Shown one piece after another: positions 62,974 to 64,000 of a stretch of 64,000 bases of DNA. Under the pieces are notes generated by a model. The model had not been told where the DNA came from, made no database searches, and saw nothing but the letters and a program-made list of their open reading frames with translations. This DNA is from an uncultured Spirochaetia bacterium. Its GTDB lineage: Bacteria; Spirochaetota; Spirochaetia; CAKZLE01. Within the stretch, counting starts at the first letter, position 1; each line of letters begins with the position of its first letter. The position numbers and the translations under genes are program-made. Where the stretch lies: positions 1 through 64,000 of the forward strand of contig CAKZLE010000018.1 of NCBI GenBank assembly GCA_937125225.1. The letters are read 5' to 3'.

Positions 62974-64000
62974 TCAACCTAGGATCTGGTGTACCTTCAT
63001 GATAAGGTCTGAAATACTGAAGGGTTTATAGATGATAGGAGAATCGATCTTTATCGTATGATTATTCGCATATCCTGTCATAAATAGGGCTGGAAGGTCC
63101 GGCTTTAGTTCATGAATAGTCAATACCATCTCTCTCCCATCCATCTTTGGCATCAGGATATCAGATATGACTAGTGATAACTCTGGTTGAGTCTCAACAA
63201 AGGTCAATGCTTGAGTTGGATCACTAAAAGTATGAACGATGCCCCCATAGCGACTCAAGATCGAGTGTAAAAGATCAAGAATCGAAGTTTCATCATCAAC
63301 GACTACTATATGTTTTCCCTGGAAGGAATAATTTTTTGCTAGTTCTTCAGAGGTCAGGTTCTCTACATTCTCTAAGGAATCAACTGGGTCGACCTGAAAG
63401 TGCAACTTGAAGGAGGTTCCCTTCTCGGGTGACGAAGTCACAGTAATATTACCTTGGTGTTCTTTCATGATCCTCTTGCAGGTCGCGAGTCCAAGCCCCG
63501 TTCCTTTAGCAAACTCTTTTGTGGTGAAGAGAGGGTCGAAGATCATCGAAAGATATTCAGAAGGGATACCTCTACCCGTATCGGAGACTTCGATGACGAC
63601 ATACTCTGAGAGGGGTAATTCATATTCATTATGCTGTTCATAGCGCTGTACTGTGGAGCTTATGGTTATGGTACCAGAGCTTTCGATCGAATCATTGGCA
63701 TTGATGATCAGGTTCAAGAGAATCTGTTCGAACTGAGTCTGATCGATCGATAGCTGAGGAAGGTCTTTATCGAGGTCTAGCTTAAGAAGTTTAGGTGGAT
63801 CCACATAGAAATCAAGAGTCTTCTTAAAGTTCTTGATGATCGAATTGATATTTGTCATCTTTGGTAGGAGTGTATGATGTTTACTATATAACAGTATCTG
63901 TTTCGTGATCTGAGAGCCCTTTTGTGATATGGATAGGATCTGATTGAAATATTCCTGATTCGTTGTGGGGTCACTACTGTCAATCGTCCCTAACTCCGCA
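62974..64000 (-). CDS. Hybrid histidine kinase with receiver domain, C-terminal part (runs off right edge)
   Basis: The frame is open to the window edge, so the 294-residue stretch from the Met at 63858 is not the full protein; about 47 more residues (ending ITKQILLYSKHHTLLPK) belong to the phospho-acceptor domain. The HATPase domain has LNLIINANDSIES (N-box), VSDTGRGIP (G1) and GTGLGLATCKRI (G2). The C-terminal receiver (about the last 115 residues) has VVVDDETS, phospho-site Asp in VISDILMP and the conserved Lys in IIYKPFS. The sensing part is outside the window. Confidence 0.9.
   Translation of the reverse strand, partial: AELGTIDSSDPTTNQEYFNQILSISQKGSQITKQILLYSKHHTLLPKMTNINSIIKNFKKTLDFYVDPPKLLKLDLDKDLPQLSIDQTQFEQILLNLIINANDSIESSGTITISSTVQRYEQHNEYELPLSEYVVIEVSDTGRGIPSEYLSMIFDPLFTTKEFAKGTGLGLATCKRIMKEHQGNITVTSSPEKGTSFKLHFQVDPVDSLENVENLTSEELAKNYSFQGKHIVVVDDETSILDLLHSILSRYGGIVHTFSDPTQALTFVETQPELSLVISDILMPKMDGREMVLTIHELKPDLPALFMTGYANNHTIKIDSPIIYKPFSISDLIMKVHQILG

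Overview
The window reads as a chromosomal segment from a free-living, sugar-fermenting spirochaete (Spirochaetota, of the Sphaerochaeta/Spirochaeta/Treponema sort). The basis is the style of the sugar-binding proteins: their signal peptides end in FAMAEQE, FAGGGQE and FAAGQQEEE without a lipobox cysteine. Other support is the many importer operons paired with YesM/YesN-like, LacI and AraC regulators, a beta-barrel-like secreted protein that implies a diderm envelope, and anaerobic enzymes such as an anSME-type maturase and UROD-like methyltransferases. This assignment is inference; no rRNA or marker gene is present. I found no tRNA, rRNA, CRISPR array or insertion sequence.

Layout. 1-2751 (minus): KDG/KDPG module (IclR regulator, eda, kdgK), then the start of a secreted protein that leaves the left edge. 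2896-13141: a two-component pair (AraC-type response regulator, YesM-type kinase) flanking a sugar ABC importer, a GH78 alpha-L-rhamnosidase and a UROD-like protein. 13309-17167: an anaerobic sulfatase maturase, a hipBA toxin-antitoxin pair with three evenly spaced operators, and two decayed sulfatase genes. 17168-25381: hemolysin-III membrane protein, lipoprotein hydrolase, a TetR-controlled ABC-2 exporter operon, and an M20 amidohydrolase. 25546-27495: UvrD-like helicase. 27605-37776: LacI regulator and an eight-gene operon that combines two ADP-ribosylglycohydrolase-family proteins, an LplBC-type importer and citDEF. 38031-44485: GH36 alpha-galactosidase, ABC importer and LacI regulator. 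44474-47650: two UROD-like genes divergent from an AraC regulator. 47713-48855: cobalamin riboswitch and a lipoprotein form of CbiK. 49064-51885 (minus): trkA-trkH. 52196-52993: ZIP metal transporter. 53371-61501: a self-contained PTS operon (EIICB, EIIA, SorE-like dehydrogenase, 1-phosphofructokinase-family kinase, HPr, EI, PRD regulator). 61553-62914: patatin. 62974-64000 (minus): hybrid histidine kinase leaving the right edge.

The genes add up to a catabolic region for plant-type polysaccharides and polyols. Three importers have two permeases and a binding protein each but no ATPase gene, so they probably share an ATPase encoded elsewhere. Intergenic hairpins sit beside each binding-protein gene and after the PTS EIICB gene.

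The most unusual parts are the ADP-ribosylglycohydrolase/ABC/citDEF operon, whose CitD lacks the serine that normally carries the prosthetic group, and the PTS operon, whose gene content predicts a mannitol route through fructose 1-phosphate rather than fructose 6-phosphate.
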